Assembly (NCBI RefSeq): GCF_900177535.1
Contig: NZ_FXAJ01000005.1
Span: 186,001-250,000, forward strand
DNA: 64,000 nucleotides
Reading direction: 5' to 3'
From: Priestia filamentosa
Lineage (GTDB): Bacteria > Bacillota > Bacilli > Bacillales > Bacillaceae_H
Positions 16,596 to 25,840 of the stretch are shown here, in pieces. The translations under genes and the position numbers were made by a program. The notes under the pieces are model-generated. The model was not told where the DNA came from, searched no databases, and saw nothing but the letters and a program-made list of their open reading frames with translations. The stretch's first letter is position 1, and each line of letters begins with the position of its first letter.

Positions 16596-18029
16596 CTAGC
16601 GGCCAACAACGCCCATATTGTTAATGATTCGGTCAAGCATCTCATCCATGACTGTCATGCTCCTTGCTGCTGCATTATATGCATGTTGAAACTTAATCAT
16701 ATTTGTCATTTCCTCATCCAAAGAAACCGAGCTAACACTGTCTCGCTTTGTTGAAAGAAGATCTCTGACATTTTCACTATTTTCTTTTAGTCTATTAGCA
16801 TTCTGGACTTTTACACCAATTTCCCCAATTATTTCACTATAGGCAGACCTAATTGTTCCATTTCCAACATTAGGATTTAAAAGTTCAGCAAGTTTAGCTG
16901 CATTTCCTCCATCACTTTTCTTATTTCCGTCAGCTCCAACTGCTATATTATCCGTACTCTTCATAATGTCATCTGAAAGTGTGATTGTACTTGAAGCATT
17001 TTCTGATGAAAACATAAAAAAGTCGCTCCCTTTTTCTCCATCTTGCTTGTAGCCATTTCCATGGATATTATTAAATTCTGTTGCAAGAGTTAGTGCAAGC
17101 TGATCAAGCTGATCAATCGTTGTTTTATAGATACTTTGGTCTGTGCCAAAGTTATGAATTAAACTTTGAAAACTTCCTGTTGGAGACACAGTTGTACCAT
17201 TAACCTGGATTTCTAGCTCACTTCCATTAGAAACTGTCTCAACCTTGTTCGCTATATTCCCTTGTACGAGTGCTTCACTGTTGCCAGCTACCTTAATCGT
17301 ATAAATACCTGCAGCGGCTCTGTTAGCTCCGCTGCCTGATGAAGTGCACTCAACTTTAATATCCATATAACTTGAAAGCTTATCAACAAGCAAATCACGT
17401 TGATCATAAAGATCATTTGGCAAGTAACCAGATGGCTCAAGTTCACCAATTTTCTGATTTAAGTCTGCAATCTGAGCTGCAATAGAGTTAATATCATCTT
17501 TTGCTCCATCTACTACTGCTTGAAGGTCCTTTTGTGCAGTTGTTAGTGCACTATTTAAATAATGGAATGTATCTGTTAAAGAAACGGCTTTTTCACGGAC
17601 AACTGTTTTAATTCCTTCATCATTTGGGTTGATACTAAGATCTTGAAGAGAGCTCCAAAACTCATCCATCGCTCCGGAAAGTCCTGTACCTTCTTGATCA
17701 TTCATAATTGCTTCAACAGTCTTAAGGATACTACTTTCCATGTCAGCATAACCAACTTGTGCCTCTCCGCTGCGATATTGAGCATCAAGATACTGATCAC
17801 GTATTCGCTCAATTGAGCTTGCTTCTACGCCTGTTCCTATTGTTCCTGCTATTTGCGGCGAGTTCATTCCACCAGAAGGATATGGGGAAGTCGCTTGCAA
17901 ATTTGCTCGTTGCCTTGTATAGCCAGCTGTATTGGCATTCGCAACATTCTGTCCAGTTGTTTGAAGTGCTGCTTGCTGAGCATGAAGAGCCCTCAGTGAT
18001 GTTTCCAGTCCTTGAAATGTAGAACGCAT
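16596..18029 (-). CDS. flgK: Flagellar hook-associated protein FlgK
   Basis: A 477-aa protein. The N-terminus, STFQGLETSLRALHAQQAAL followed by TTGQNVANANTAGYTRQRA, is the rod/hook-family signature, and the C-terminal part (EEMTNMIKFQHAYNAAARSM, VMDEMLDRII) forms the paired coiled coil. It is somewhat shorter than enteric FlgK (about 547) but normal for Bacillus. CGGAGG precedes the ATG. It lies 20 bp after flgN, its export chaperone. Confidence 0.96.
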   Translation of the reverse strand: MRSTFQGLETSLRALHAQQAALQTTGQNVANANTAGYTRQRANLQATSPYPSGGMNSPQIAGTIGTGVEASSIERIRDQYLDAQYRSGEAQVGYADMESSILKTVEAIMNDQEGTGLSGAMDEFWSSLQDLSINPNDEGIKTVVREKAVSLTDTFHYLNSALTTAQKDLQAVVDGAKDDINSIAAQIADLNQKIGELEPSGYLPNDLYDQRDLLVDKLSSYMDIKVECTSSGSGANRAAAGIYTIKVAGNSEALVQGNIANKVETVSNGSELEIQVNGTTVSPTGSFQSLIHNFGTDQSIYKTTIDQLDQLALTLATEFNNIHGNGYKQDGEKGSDFFMFSSENASSTITLSDDIMKSTDNIAVGADGNKKSDGGNAAKLAELLNPNVGNGTIRSAYSEIIGEIGVKVQNANRLKENSENVRDLLSTKRDSVSSVSLDEEMTNMIKFQHAYNAAARSMTVMDEMLDRIINNMGVVGR

Positions 18030-18049
18030 CAGTCTTTCCTCCGTTTCTT

Positions 18050-18523
18050 TTATGCTTTACTATCAAACATAGAACGACTAGGAGCTGAAGGACGCTCTTT
18101 CTGCGAACTATGATAATTCAAGTTTTTAGGCTGCTTCCCGAACATATCTAAAGTCATATTCACAACTTGTAGGGAATGATACAGAAGCTGCTGGTTTAGT
18201 TCATTTCGCTCTTTTAATGCTAAAAGACAAGTACTCAACTCTTCCTTCAGTACCTCATATTTGGCTCTTTGAGAAAGCGAAATTTTCTCGATAATCTCAC
18301 CTAGTGTAAGGGGTGCTTCCCATATTAATAACACTTCTCGCTGGCGAGCTTCTTCTAGTTTTGTTATAGCTTTTATATGAGACTGCTCCTCATTCATTAG
18401 CTTTGAGAGCATTGTTTCGTTCTCTTCCTTCAAGCATTCTGTTTTTTGTTGAGCTAAATGTAATAAACTTTTATGAAGTGACAAAAGCTTTTCTAATAAT
18501 GCCTCTAACCGGTCTATGTTCAT
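18050..18523 (-). CDS. flgN: Flagellar export chaperone FlgN
   Basis: A 157-aa helical protein with heptad-like leucines (LEALLEKLLSLHKSLLHLA) and the charged central helices of the FlgN family (YvyG in B. subtilis). It escorts FlgK and FlgL to the export gate. Position between flgM and flgK, and a 3-bp gap from flgM, support the call. The last 25 residues are polar and probably unstructured. Confidence 0.92.
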   Translation of the reverse strand: MNIDRLEALLEKLLSLHKSLLHLAQQKTECLKEENETMLSKLMNEEQSHIKAITKLEEARQREVLLIWEAPLTLGEIIEKISLSQRAKYEVLKEELSTCLLALKERNELNQQLLYHSLQVVNMTLDMFGKQPKNLNYHSSQKERPSAPSRSMFDSKA

Positions 18524-18526
18524 TAC

Positions 18527-18805
18527 TTATTCACCTTTTGAAAGTTTCTTATAATAGTCAACAAGTGAAGACGCTACTTTATGCGCATCAACCTTATACG
18601 TTCCATTCTTGACCTGGTTCTTTAATTGTTCAATCTTCTCTGCCCGTTCGCTTTGAAAATTATTTGTTTTCTGAAGTTCTTTTGCCTGAGTTGATATCTG
18701 AACTTCATCACGTCTTGTAACAGAAGTTCTTTCCACCTGTCTCTGTTTTTCAGTTTGGTTTTGATATGGATTCATTCCTGATGAATGAAAAGGATTAATC
18801 TTCAT
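18527..18805 (-). CDS. flgM: Anti-sigma-D factor FlgM
   Basis: A 92-aa protein starting MKINPFHSSGMNPYQNQ. The C-terminal half, RAEKIEQLKNQVKNGTYKV then AHKVASSLVDYYKKL, is the conserved sigma-D binding region. FlgM holds sigma-D inactive until the hook-basal body is complete. The frame could begin three codons earlier at a GTG (18814), but the ATG at 18805 is six bases from GAGGTG. A sigma-D promoter lies upstream, which gives the known negative feedback. Confidence 0.95.
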   Translation of the reverse strand: MKINPFHSSGMNPYQNQTEKQRQVERTSVTRRDEVQISTQAKELQKTNNFQSERAEKIEQLKNQVKNGTYKVDAHKVASSLVDYYKKLSKGE

Positions 18806-18853
18806 TTTCCTCACCTCACAAAATAATTACCGCTATATCTTATCTTTCTTTTA

Positions 18854-18879
18854 TTATCGGTAAAAAAACAGAGGATTTA
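18854..18879 (-). promoter_or_regulatory. Sigma-D promoter of the flgM operon
   Basis: On the minus strand: TAAA, 14 bases, ACCGATAA (seven of eight matches to GCCGATAA). It lies 48 bp before the flgM ATG and probably drives flgM-flgN-flgK-flgL-fliW-csrA. Confidence 0.75.
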
Positions 18880-18978
18880 AAGGAATTTAAGACAAATGAT
18901 AAAAATAGTAATAATAACATATTTTTCTTCTTTTTTCTACATTTTATTTGGTCTTTTAGCGACAAAAGAACTAGGACT

Positions 18979-19347
18979 TTATCCCTTTTTCAAAGTTTGT
19001 TCTCGTTCGTAAATCTCTAAATCTTTTCTAAAATCATAGCGACAAGAATTACATATCCTTCCCTCACGCGTTTTTTGATGACAAACTTCGCATTGGTAAT
19101 ATACATTTGGTAAGTATGAAAGCTGAAGCCATCCTTTACGAACAAACTTATAGAATAGCGGTATAGGCACCCCAGTAGCTTCTGTTATCTCTTCAAGCGT
19201 TAAGAATCGATTGTTTCTATTACGGATAAACTCTCCTATTCTTTCATAGTGAGCAATCTCTTCCTTATAGCAATCGTTACAAACACTAATAAAGCTATTC
19301 TGAATAAACAAACTTCCACACGTTGGACAGTTTAATAGTAGTGACAT
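18979..19347 (-). CDS. yvyF: Flagellar-operon zinc-binding protein YvyF
   Basis: A 122-aa protein with two zinc knuckle pairs at the N-terminus (CPTC, CNDC) and two at the C-terminus (CEVC, CNSC) around a helix-turn-helix-like middle (TLEEITEATGVPIPLFYKFV). It matches the YvyF/TIGR03826 family found next to flgM. The role is unclear; the fold suggests nucleic-acid or protein binding. It lies downstream of comFC, with a 94-bp gap that shows no terminator. Confidence 0.88.
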   Translation of the reverse strand: MSLLLNCPTCGSLFIQNSFISVCNDCYKEEIAHYERIGEFIRNRNNRFLTLEEITEATGVPIPLFYKFVRKGWLQLSYLPNVYYQCEVCHQKTREGRICNSCRYDFRKDLEIYEREQTLKKG

Positions 19348-19441
19348 TCTTACCCTTTCGCTCCTTCATTCCGCTCTTCTCCTAAAAAGGCAGTCGCGCC
19401 CCATTACCTTTCTTATCGGATAGTTCTTACAATTGTTTATC

Positions 19442-20143
19442 TTAGCTTCTTGCTAATGTCATTGCTGAAATAAGACCCGCTCCGTTTTGTTTTAATACCT
19501 TACTTGCTTTATAAAGAGTTGCTCCTGTTGTATAAATATCGTCAATGAGAAGAACCTCTTCATTATTAAGTTTCCGGGAGAAAGAGAAGCTAAAAAGCTC
19601 TTCTTGTAGACGCTCTTGTTTATTCTTTTTGGACTGTTTTTCTGTATGAATGCGGGAAAGGGGCGAGACGATCTGTCGAGGTAAAAGAGAAGCTAAAGCT
19701 TCAGATTGATTGAACCCTCTTTCAAAATGGCGTTCTTCTGAGAGAGGGATAGGAATGATAAAGGAGCAAGTCTTAAAGTGTTGGTAGAAAAGGGAACGCC
19801 ACTCCTTTTTAAAAGATGGCAAAAGCGCATAGTCTCCTTGGAACTTAAAACGTTTCATCCATTCTTTCATAAAATCATTATAGTGAAGTAAAGAGCGATT
19901 CTTTGTCATCATTCCCTCATATGAAGAAGTTTTCCAGATAGCACAATCCTTACAAATATCATGATCAATAAACTGTGAAGAAAGACGAAGAAGGCTACGT
20001 CCGCATAACAAACAATATGGTTCTTTAATAAATAAGCACTTCTTAAGACAAAGCTCACAAAGGCCGTTCTCCACCCCTCTCAAAAATTGAGAGAATGTAA
20101 ACTGGGACGTATGGACTCCTTCACAATATAGACAGGCATTCAT
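19442..20143 (-). CDS. comFC: Competence protein ComFC (phosphoribosyltransferase-like)
   Basis: A 233-aa protein with four N-terminal cysteine pairs (CLYC, CELC, CLLC, CKDC), then a phosphoribosyltransferase fold with VLLIDDIYTTGATL as the PRPP loop, and the family motif RGFNQSEALASLL. ComFC is needed for taking single-stranded DNA into the cell during transformation, acting with ComFA. It overlaps comFA by 4 bases. comFB, which separates them in B. subtilis, is absent. Confidence 0.94.
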   Translation of the reverse strand: MNACLYCEGVHTSQFTFSQFLRGVENGLCELCLKKCLFIKEPYCLLCGRSLLRLSSQFIDHDICKDCAIWKTSSYEGMMTKNRSLLHYNDFMKEWMKRFKFQGDYALLPSFKKEWRSLFYQHFKTCSFIIPIPLSEERHFERGFNQSEALASLLPRQIVSPLSRIHTEKQSKKNKQERLQEELFSFSFSRKLNNEEVLLIDDIYTTGATLYKASKVLKQNGAGLISAMTLARS

Positions 20144-21612
20144 TCAACAAGCCCCATCTTACGCGCTTTCTCGTTTAGAGAAACAATCTGTTTTCTTGCC
20201 CTAACCATCTCTCGAGTGCGGCCGAAGTGGAAAAAGGTAACATCACCATTCGGATAATTAGCACTTCTCCCCACTCTTCCTCCAATTTGCACGAGCGCAC
20301 TTTCTGTAAAAATATCCTCCTCCGCTCCTAAAACAGCCACATCTGTATTAGGGACTGTTACTCCCCTTTCTAGAATAGTAGTTGTTACTAAAATACGTGT
20401 TTCCCCATTTCGGAACCGTAGCACCTTTTTCTCCCGATCATGATCTTCTGCATGAACTCCTTCTGTTCGCTTTTCTTCTTTTTTTATAATTTCCACAATT
20501 TTAGGAATTACTTCAATCGATGGCACAAACAAAAAGACTTGTTTTTCTCTTCTTTCCTTCAACCATCTTTTAAGATTCCATGGAAGCTCGTTTTTTAAGA
20601 GCTGTTTTTTCCAGTTTCCACACCAAACCATATGCGGTACAGGTATCTCTCTTCGATGATAGCGCGCAGGTAGAACAAAGGCATCTCTCCTTCCTCTCCT
20701 TATTTCCCGCTGCCACTGATGATTCGGTGTTGCAGTGAGGAGGATTGTTGCACAACTCTGTTTTTTCACATTTTCTACCGCTTGTTGGAGCATTTTGTCA
20801 TATGAGAATGGAAAAGCGTCTACCTCGTCTACAATTACTACATCAAATGCTTTTTCATAACGAAGCATTTGATGAGTTGTAGAAATCGTAATAGTTCCAC
20901 TTTTTCCTTTGTCTTCGCTGCCTCCATATAAAGCGATAACAGAAGAGTAAGGAAATGCTTGCGCTATACGAGGTTTTAATTCACGTACAACATCTGCTCT
21001 CGGTGTAGCAATAAGAACATTCTCCCCTTGTGAGAGAGCATAATTAATTCCTTCAAAAAGCATTTCTGTTTTCCCTGCTCCGCAAACGGCCCAAACTAAG
21101 AGTTCTCCTTTTCTTCGTATTGTCTCTTTAATGGCCTCTGCTCCTTTTTGCTGCATCTCGGACAGTTTACCGTTCCATGTTAAGAAAGCTGAACGTTCCT
21201 TTTTCTTATAGATAGGGCCACTCCAAACAAAAAGTGGTGTGCACATGCTGATTCTCCCCATTCCAATGCAAACACGACAATAGAAGCACATCTCTTTACA
21301 GGTATAACAAGGAAATGCTCCAAACTTTTGTAAGACAGTATTTCCACAACGATTACATTGATATCTATCATTTTTTTTATTAATTCCTTTTATAATCTGA
21401 ACATATCCTTCTCTATAGTGCGCATAAAGTGTGTCAAATGGAACTGAAAGTTCGGTAAGAAGCAACTTTTGTTGTGACAACTCTTCCTGAAGCTTCTTTG
21501 AAAAAGGGTAGGTATCATTTATGGGATAAAAAGTGTAGGTAGATTGATAGGAAATCGGTTGACCCTCTTGTGGAGAGAAGACAAGCTTATTATCTTCAAC
21601 AGTAAAAAGCAT
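20140..21612 (-). CDS. comFA: Competence DNA-import helicase ComFA
   Basis: A 490-aa superfamily-2 ATPase. A zinc-binding cysteine cluster lies at residues 86-124 (CNRCG, CYTC, CFYC, CIGMGRISMC). Walker A follows at 175-183 (CGAGKTE, Lys181), DEVD at 262-265, TATPNH near 295, and the late helicase motif QIGGRVGR with the arginine finger. ComFA is thought to pull DNA through the ComEC channel. The start has a modest GGGTG site. No ComK box (AAAA-N5-TTTT pair) was found in the 100 bp upstream. Confidence 0.95.
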   Translation of the reverse strand: MLFTVEDNKLVFSPQEGQPISYQSTYTFYPINDTYPFSKKLQEELSQQKLLLTELSVPFDTLYAHYREGYVQIIKGINKKNDRYQCNRCGNTVLQKFGAFPCYTCKEMCFYCRVCIGMGRISMCTPLFVWSGPIYKKKERSAFLTWNGKLSEMQQKGAEAIKETIRRKGELLVWAVCGAGKTEMLFEGINYALSQGENVLIATPRADVVRELKPRIAQAFPYSSVIALYGGSEDKGKSGTITISTTHQMLRYEKAFDVVIVDEVDAFPFSYDKMLQQAVENVKKQSCATILLTATPNHQWQREIRRGRRDAFVLPARYHRREIPVPHMVWCGNWKKQLLKNELPWNLKRWLKERREKQVFLFVPSIEVIPKIVEIIKKEEKRTEGVHAEDHDREKKVLRFRNGETRILVTTTILERGVTVPNTDVAVLGAEEDIFTESALVQIGGRVGRSANYPNGDVTFFHFGRTREMVRARKQIVSLNEKARKMGLVE

Positions 21613-21681
21613 AAAACACCCCTTTTCTTTTTACTATATCAACTTTTCCTAACTTGTTATCAACGTCTTCATAGGGAAAAT

Positions 21682-21710
21682 AAAAAAAGAACGAGCATAA
21701 AAACTCGTTC
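21682..21710 (-). terminator. degV terminator
   Basis: On the minus strand a 7-bp stem (GAACGAG / CTCGTTC) with an 8-base loop, followed by seven T, just after the degV stop. It separates degV from comFA. Confidence 0.8.
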
Positions 21711-21713
21711 TCT

Positions 21714-22556
21714 TTATTTACGGTACCATCCAAGCCCTAAAGCGCCTTCGCCTAAATGTGTACCTATTACAGGCCCGAAATAAGAAATATTAACATTTAC
21801 ATTAGGATATTTATTTTCAATCTCTTTACACAGTTCTTCTGCCTCTTGAGGACGATTAGCGTGAATAACTGTTGCTTCAATTGGCACCCCTTGAAAAGCA
21901 TCTTCATGAAAAAGTTCTAACACTCGTTTTAAAGCTTTTTTTCTTGTGCGAATTTTTTCAAATGGAACAATTTTTGTATCTTCAAAATGAAGGATTGGCT
22001 TGACTTGAAGAACACTGCCAATTAGAGCTTGTGCAGCACTCAATCTCCCTCCTCTTTGAAGGTGTGATAAGTCGTCCACAATAAAGTAAGCCCTAATGAA
22101 CGGTTTCATTTCATCGAAACGTTTAACAATTTCCGTTGCACTTTTACCACGAGCAGCCATATCTGCTCCTTCTAGAGCATAAAACCCTTCTACCATGCAG
22201 CTTATTTCTGAATCATACGGATAAACAGTCAGTCCTTCTACCATTCTCCCTGCAGACTGAACGGTTTGATAAGTACCGCTAATACCACTTGAGAGCGTAA
22301 TAAATACTGCTTCATCATAATTAACCGCTATTTCTTTCAATAACTCTACAATCTCACCAATTGGTGGCTGTGATGTTGTAGGAAAAATTTTTTCTTGTTT
22401 TACTTTCTCGTAAAACTCTTCTGCAGTTATATTCTCTTCTTCTCTATATTGCTTGTCATCGAAGATAATGCTTAATGGAATACTATATATGTTCTTTTCT
22501 TCTCTCAATGATTTTGGAATATATGCTGTACTATCAACAATAATTGCCGTTTTCAC
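21714..22556 (-). CDS. degV: DegV-family fatty-acid-binding protein
   Basis: A 280-aa protein with the DegV fold: AIIVDSTAYIPKSL at the start, TTSQPPIGE, ITLSSGISGTYQT (Ser near the lipid carboxylate site), LQRGGRLSAAQALIGS and HLGEGALGLGWY at the end. DegV/FakB-type proteins hold a fatty acid for phosphorylation by FakA. The start is GTG at 22556, five bases after GGAGGAG. It follows degU after a terminator, so it has a separate transcript or relies on read-through. Confidence 0.92.
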   Translation of the reverse strand: MKTAIIVDSTAYIPKSLREEKNIYSIPLSIIFDDKQYREEENITAEEFYEKVKQEKIFPTTSQPPIGEIVELLKEIAVNYDEAVFITLSSGISGTYQTVQSAGRMVEGLTVYPYDSEISCMVEGFYALEGADMAARGKSATEIVKRFDEMKPFIRAYFIVDDLSHLQRGGRLSAAQALIGSVLQVKPILHFEDTKIVPFEKIRTRKKALKRVLELFHEDAFQGVPIEATVIHANRPQEAEELCKEIENKYPNVNVNISYFGPVIGTHLGEGALGLGWYRK

Positions 22557-22642
22557 TCATGCTCCTCCTCAGATTTTTCCTATGTATAAAATCTTTCTAA
22601 AGAAAGAATACCCATTATTATGTATTTTTACTCCATGTGAAA

Positions 22643-22668
22643 GAAAAGGTGAGACAATTTGCCTCACC
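22643..22668 (-). terminator. degS-degU terminator
   Basis: On the minus strand GGTGAG / CTCACC with a 9-base loop, followed by TTTTCTTT, 19 bp after the degU stop. Confidence 0.75.
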
Positions 22669-22686
22669 CTTTTAACTATTCTTCCT

Positions 22687-23373
22687 TTACAAAACGCTTA
22701 CCCAACCATTTTTAATAGCTACAACAACAGCTTGAGTTCGATCATTAACATTCATTTTTTGTAGAATATTACTTACATGGTTCTTAACTGTTTTTTCACT
22801 AATATATAATGTTTCACCAATTCCTCGGTTGCTTTTACCATCAGCTAAAAGCTGTAATACTTCACACTCACGACGAGTTAAAAGATGAAGCGGACGGCGA
22901 ATTTCAATTTCTCTTGCCGCATATTTACGTTCATTTTGAGCTTGTGAAGCTAGACGACGATACTCATTCACAAGGCTGTTTGTTACTTTTGGATGAAGAT
23001 ATGAACCACCTTCTGCTACAACGCGCACAGCTTGTACAAGAGCATCTGCATCCATCTCTTTTAATAGATATCCAAGAGCACCTGTTTGCAAAGCATGTGT
23101 TACATATGTTTCATCATCATGAATAGATAAAATGATAACTTTTGTATCTGGATATTCTTCAATTAGCTGTTTTGTTGCTTCAACACCGTTCAATCCAGGC
23201 ATATTAATGTCCATAATCACAACATCTGGATTATACTCTTCAACAAGCTTTACAGCTTCTTCTCCATCATCGCCTTCTGCCACAACCTCAAAGTCTTGCT
23301 CAAAGTCTAAAATTCGTTTTACCCCTTCACGGAACAATTGATGGTCATCTATAATTACTATTTTCGTTTCCAT
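22687..23373 (-). CDS. degU: Two-component response regulator DegU
   Basis: A 228-aa NarL-type regulator. The receiver domain (1-120) has the acidic pair DD9-10, phospho-acceptor Asp55 in VIMDINMPG, and the late Lys. The C-terminal LuxR-type helix-turn-helix reads [20 protein letters not shown] and continues to [14 protein letters not shown]. DegU controls secreted enzymes, competence and motility. It lies 35 bp after degS in a degS-degU operon. The close link to flagellar and competence genes matches B. subtilis. Confidence 0.97.
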   Translation of the reverse strand: METKIVIIDDHQLFREGVKRILDFEQDFEVVAEGDDGEEAVKLVEEYNPDVVIMDINMPGLNGVEATKQLIEEYPDTKVIILSIHDDETYVTHALQTGALGYLLKEMDADALVQAVRVVAEGGSYLHPKVTNSLVNEYRRLASQAQNERKYAAREIEIRRPLHLLTRRECEVLQLLADGKSNRGIGETLYISEKTVKNHVSNILQKMNVNDRTQAVVVAIKNGWVSVL

Positions 23374-23408
23374 ATCTTCTTACCTCCTAAAATCTATGTG
23401 CCTACGTT

Positions 23409-24566
23409 TTATGATTGGAACAGCTGAGACTGAGGAACAATAATCATCACTTTTGTACCTTTGCCAATAGCTGAATTGATTTCTAGTTTTCCATCTAAAA
23501 TTTCCACTCGTTCCTTCATCCCCATAATCCCGAATGATTGCTCTTTTTTCTCTGCTACTTCAAAGCCTTTTCCATCGTCTTTTACAATAAGAGCGACTTG
23601 GCTATCACACACTTCAATTTTGACAGTCACATAGTTTGCATCGGCGTGTTTAATAGCATTTGTAATCGATTCTTGAGCGAGACGGAATAAAGCAACCTCA
23701 AGTTTTGGCGGCATCCTTTTATCAGATCCAAGTGACGTGAATGAAATCTGTGGTTTACCATCATTGTAATCTTCAACAGTACTAATATATTTTCTTAAAG
23801 TGGGAATGAGCCCTAAATCATCTAGTGCCATCGGTCTTAAATCATAAATAATTCGCCTTACTTCATAGAGAGCTGAGCGAACCATCTTCCGTAAGTCTCT
23901 AATTTCCTTCATTGCCTCATCAGGGCTTCTTTCACGATAGACTCGCTCGATTAGTTCTGAACGCATCATAACGTTAGCAAGCATTTGAGCAGGACCGTCG
24001 TGAATTTCGCGGGACAAACGTTTCCTCTCTTCTTCTTGAGCCTCAATAATTCGGAAACCAAAATACTCTTTTTGAATGGCATCCTCAACAATCTCTCCAA
24101 CTTGTTGGAGATCGTCTGTTAAGTACGATAAAATTACTGAGATTTGCGACACAAGATGTTCAGCTCGTTCAATCGTCTCTGTTAACGTAAGAAGCCGTCT
24201 TTCAACTTCATCACGTCTTTGTTTAAGCTGATTTTCAAGCTGACGATTGACCATAAGCTTTGTTTGGAAATTGTGTGCTTTCTCATAGGCTTCCTTTACT
24301 TCCACTTCGTCATAAATTTTAAAATGGCGGCTCACATCAGAGAGTCTTGCTCTTGCAGCACGCACGTTTATTTCAAGACGATCACCTTCTGCAATAGTTT
24401 CAAGCACCTTTCTTTTTAACTGTTCAAGTTCTTGGTGCAATTGCTCGAATTCTTTGCGAGAATCTTCAGCAATACGGTGAATCTCACCTTTGCTGTTGTC
24501 AACTGTATAAATAATTCGTTCAAAAATTTCATCTAATACTCGGCTTGTCAATTTCTGTTTCGACAT
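23409..24566 (-). CDS. degS: Cytoplasmic sensor histidine kinase DegS
   Basis: A 385-aa protein. Residues 1-175 form a long coiled-coil sensor region. The phospho-acceptor His189 lies in RLSREIHDGPAQML, followed by the dimerisation helices and the HATPase domain with ITNAIKHADANYV (N box), VKDDGKGFEV (G1) and GKGTKVMI (G2). No membrane helix is present, as known for DegS. It phosphorylates DegU. A sigma-A-type promoter lies about 170 bp upstream, and the leader holds two inverted repeats. Confidence 0.97.
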   Translation of the reverse strand: MSKQKLTSRVLDEIFERIIYTVDNSKGEIHRIAEDSRKEFEQLHQELEQLKRKVLETIAEGDRLEINVRAARARLSDVSRHFKIYDEVEVKEAYEKAHNFQTKLMVNRQLENQLKQRRDEVERRLLTLTETIERAEHLVSQISVILSYLTDDLQQVGEIVEDAIQKEYFGFRIIEAQEEERKRLSREIHDGPAQMLANVMMRSELIERVYRERSPDEAMKEIRDLRKMVRSALYEVRRIIYDLRPMALDDLGLIPTLRKYISTVEDYNDGKPQISFTSLGSDKRMPPKLEVALFRLAQESITNAIKHADANYVTVKIEVCDSQVALIVKDDGKGFEVAEKKEQSFGIMGMKERVEILDGKLEINSAIGKGTKVMIIVPQSQLFQS

Positions 24567-24668
24567 CTTTTCACCTCAAGACAAGCTTTTTTGGACAAAT
24601 GTAACATGCGAATGTCACATTGTTTCATATAGTTAGGCAACACGCCTCTATCCTTCTAAACTTTTCAC

Positions 24669-24708
24669 AACGTGAACTTCACGTTATAACACGGAATGGG
24701 GATTCCGT
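24669..24708. promoter_or_regulatory. Two adjacent inverted repeats in the degS leader
   Basis: AACGTGAA-C-TTCACGTT at 24669-24685 and ACGGAAT-GGGG-ATTCCGT at 24691-24708, both perfect and 5 bp apart. They lie between the likely degS transcription start and its ATG, so they can be RNA hairpins or protein operators. Confidence 0.5.
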
Positions 24709-24735
24709 CAGTTGTAGAGTTTCTTTATTAGTAAA

Positions 24736-24765
24736 ATTATTACTAACTTAATAGGCACCTGTCAA
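24736..24765 (-). promoter_or_regulatory. Sigma-A-type promoter of degS-degU
   Basis: On the minus strand: TTGACA (perfect -35), 18 bp, AATAAT (five of six). It would give a leader of about 160 bases. Confidence 0.55.
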
Positions 24766-25034
24766 AGTCCTGCCCTCTTACCACTACGCTTATGACATTT
24801 CGTGTTCCTTTTAATTTGCCGAGTACAATTTTTGTCATTATAATGAGAAAGTGAACATAGTGAAGTTGTTCAAATACGACACTATTTTCACACATCTTTC
24901 CCTATTTTTTTTTAAAAACATCAAAATGTAACATAGATTTAATAAAACGATAATACATAAAACATGACTATAGTTTTGGTGAATATGTATAGATTTCAGG
25001 CTAACCTAGGATTTTAAAGGAGGGACTTTTCTCA

Positions 25035-25670
25035 GTGCTTACCGAATATTATACAGCAAAAGGACAAGGAGAACATGAGATTATCATCCAAAAGTCACGC
25101 TTTATCTGTCATGTACAGCGCGTGAAAACAGAAGAAGAAGCACAAAACTTTATCCAAGACATAAAAAAGACGCATTGGAATGCTACCCATAACTGCTCTG
25201 CTTATCTTGTAGGAGAGCGCGATCAGTTTCAAAAAGCTAACGATGATGGTGAACCGAGTGGAACAGCAGGTGTACCAATGCTTGAAGTATTAAAAAAACG
25301 CGGTTTAAAAGATACTGCTGTTGTTGTTACACGCTACTTTGGAGGTATCAAACTAGGTGCTGGCGGTTTAGTAAGAGCGTACAGCAAGTCGACGTCAGAA
25401 GGTCTTAACGCTGTAGGAATTGTTAAGCGAACCCTAATGAAAGTTATGCATATAAAAGTAGACTATACTTGGCTTGGCAAACTTGAAAATGAACTACGCA
25501 CTTCTACTTATAAGCTTAAAAATATGAACTATGCAGAAAACGTTGAATTCGAGGTTTATGTTGAAGAACCTCGTATTGAGTCCTTTGTCGAATGGATGAC
25601 AGAATTAACAAATGCACAGGTAGTAATTGAAGAAGGAGAAAATACCTACCTAGAAGAAGACGTTCTCTAA
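25035..25670 (+). CDS. yvyE: YvyE, IMPACT/UPF0029 family protein
   Basis: A 211-aa protein with the UPF0029 N-terminal domain: KSRFICHVQRVKTEEEAQ, then HNCSAYLVG, DDGEPSGTAGVPMLEVL and VTRYFGGIKLGAGGLVRAY, all near-invariant in the family. A smaller C-terminal ferredoxin-like domain follows. Eukaryotic IMPACT acts on the Gcn2 pathway; the bacterial role is not defined. The start is GTG at 25035, preceded by AAAGGAGGG. It is divergent from degS and lies upstream of tagU as in B. subtilis. Confidence 0.93.
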   Translation: MLTEYYTAKGQGEHEIIIQKSRFICHVQRVKTEEEAQNFIQDIKKTHWNATHNCSAYLVGERDQFQKANDDGEPSGTAGVPMLEVLKKRGLKDTAVVVTRYFGGIKLGAGGLVRAYSKSTSEGLNAVGIVKRTLMKVMHIKVDYTWLGKLENELRTSTYKLKNMNYAENVEFEVYVEEPRIESFVEWMTELTNAQVVIEEGENTYLEEDVL

Positions 25671-25840
25671 AGGCTTGTTTACGAATATGAAGAAACATTG
25701 TAAAATGAAATCTAACGCTTTGAGTGAACAGAGTGATTTTCTCAAAACAAACTAAAAAACTATTTAATGTTTTTCATGTGGAAAAACACTAAACTATTCT
25801 GTCTTAAAATTTTATTAATTTTGTTAAAAGGAGTCAAAGG

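Larger units (their letters stand above)
24567..25034. other. degS / yvyE divergent intergenic region
   Basis: 468 bp without genes. The degS side holds a promoter and two inverted repeats. The yvyE side is AT-rich, with an AAAGGAGGG ribosome site at 25015-25024. No other structure is supported. Confidence 0.5.
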
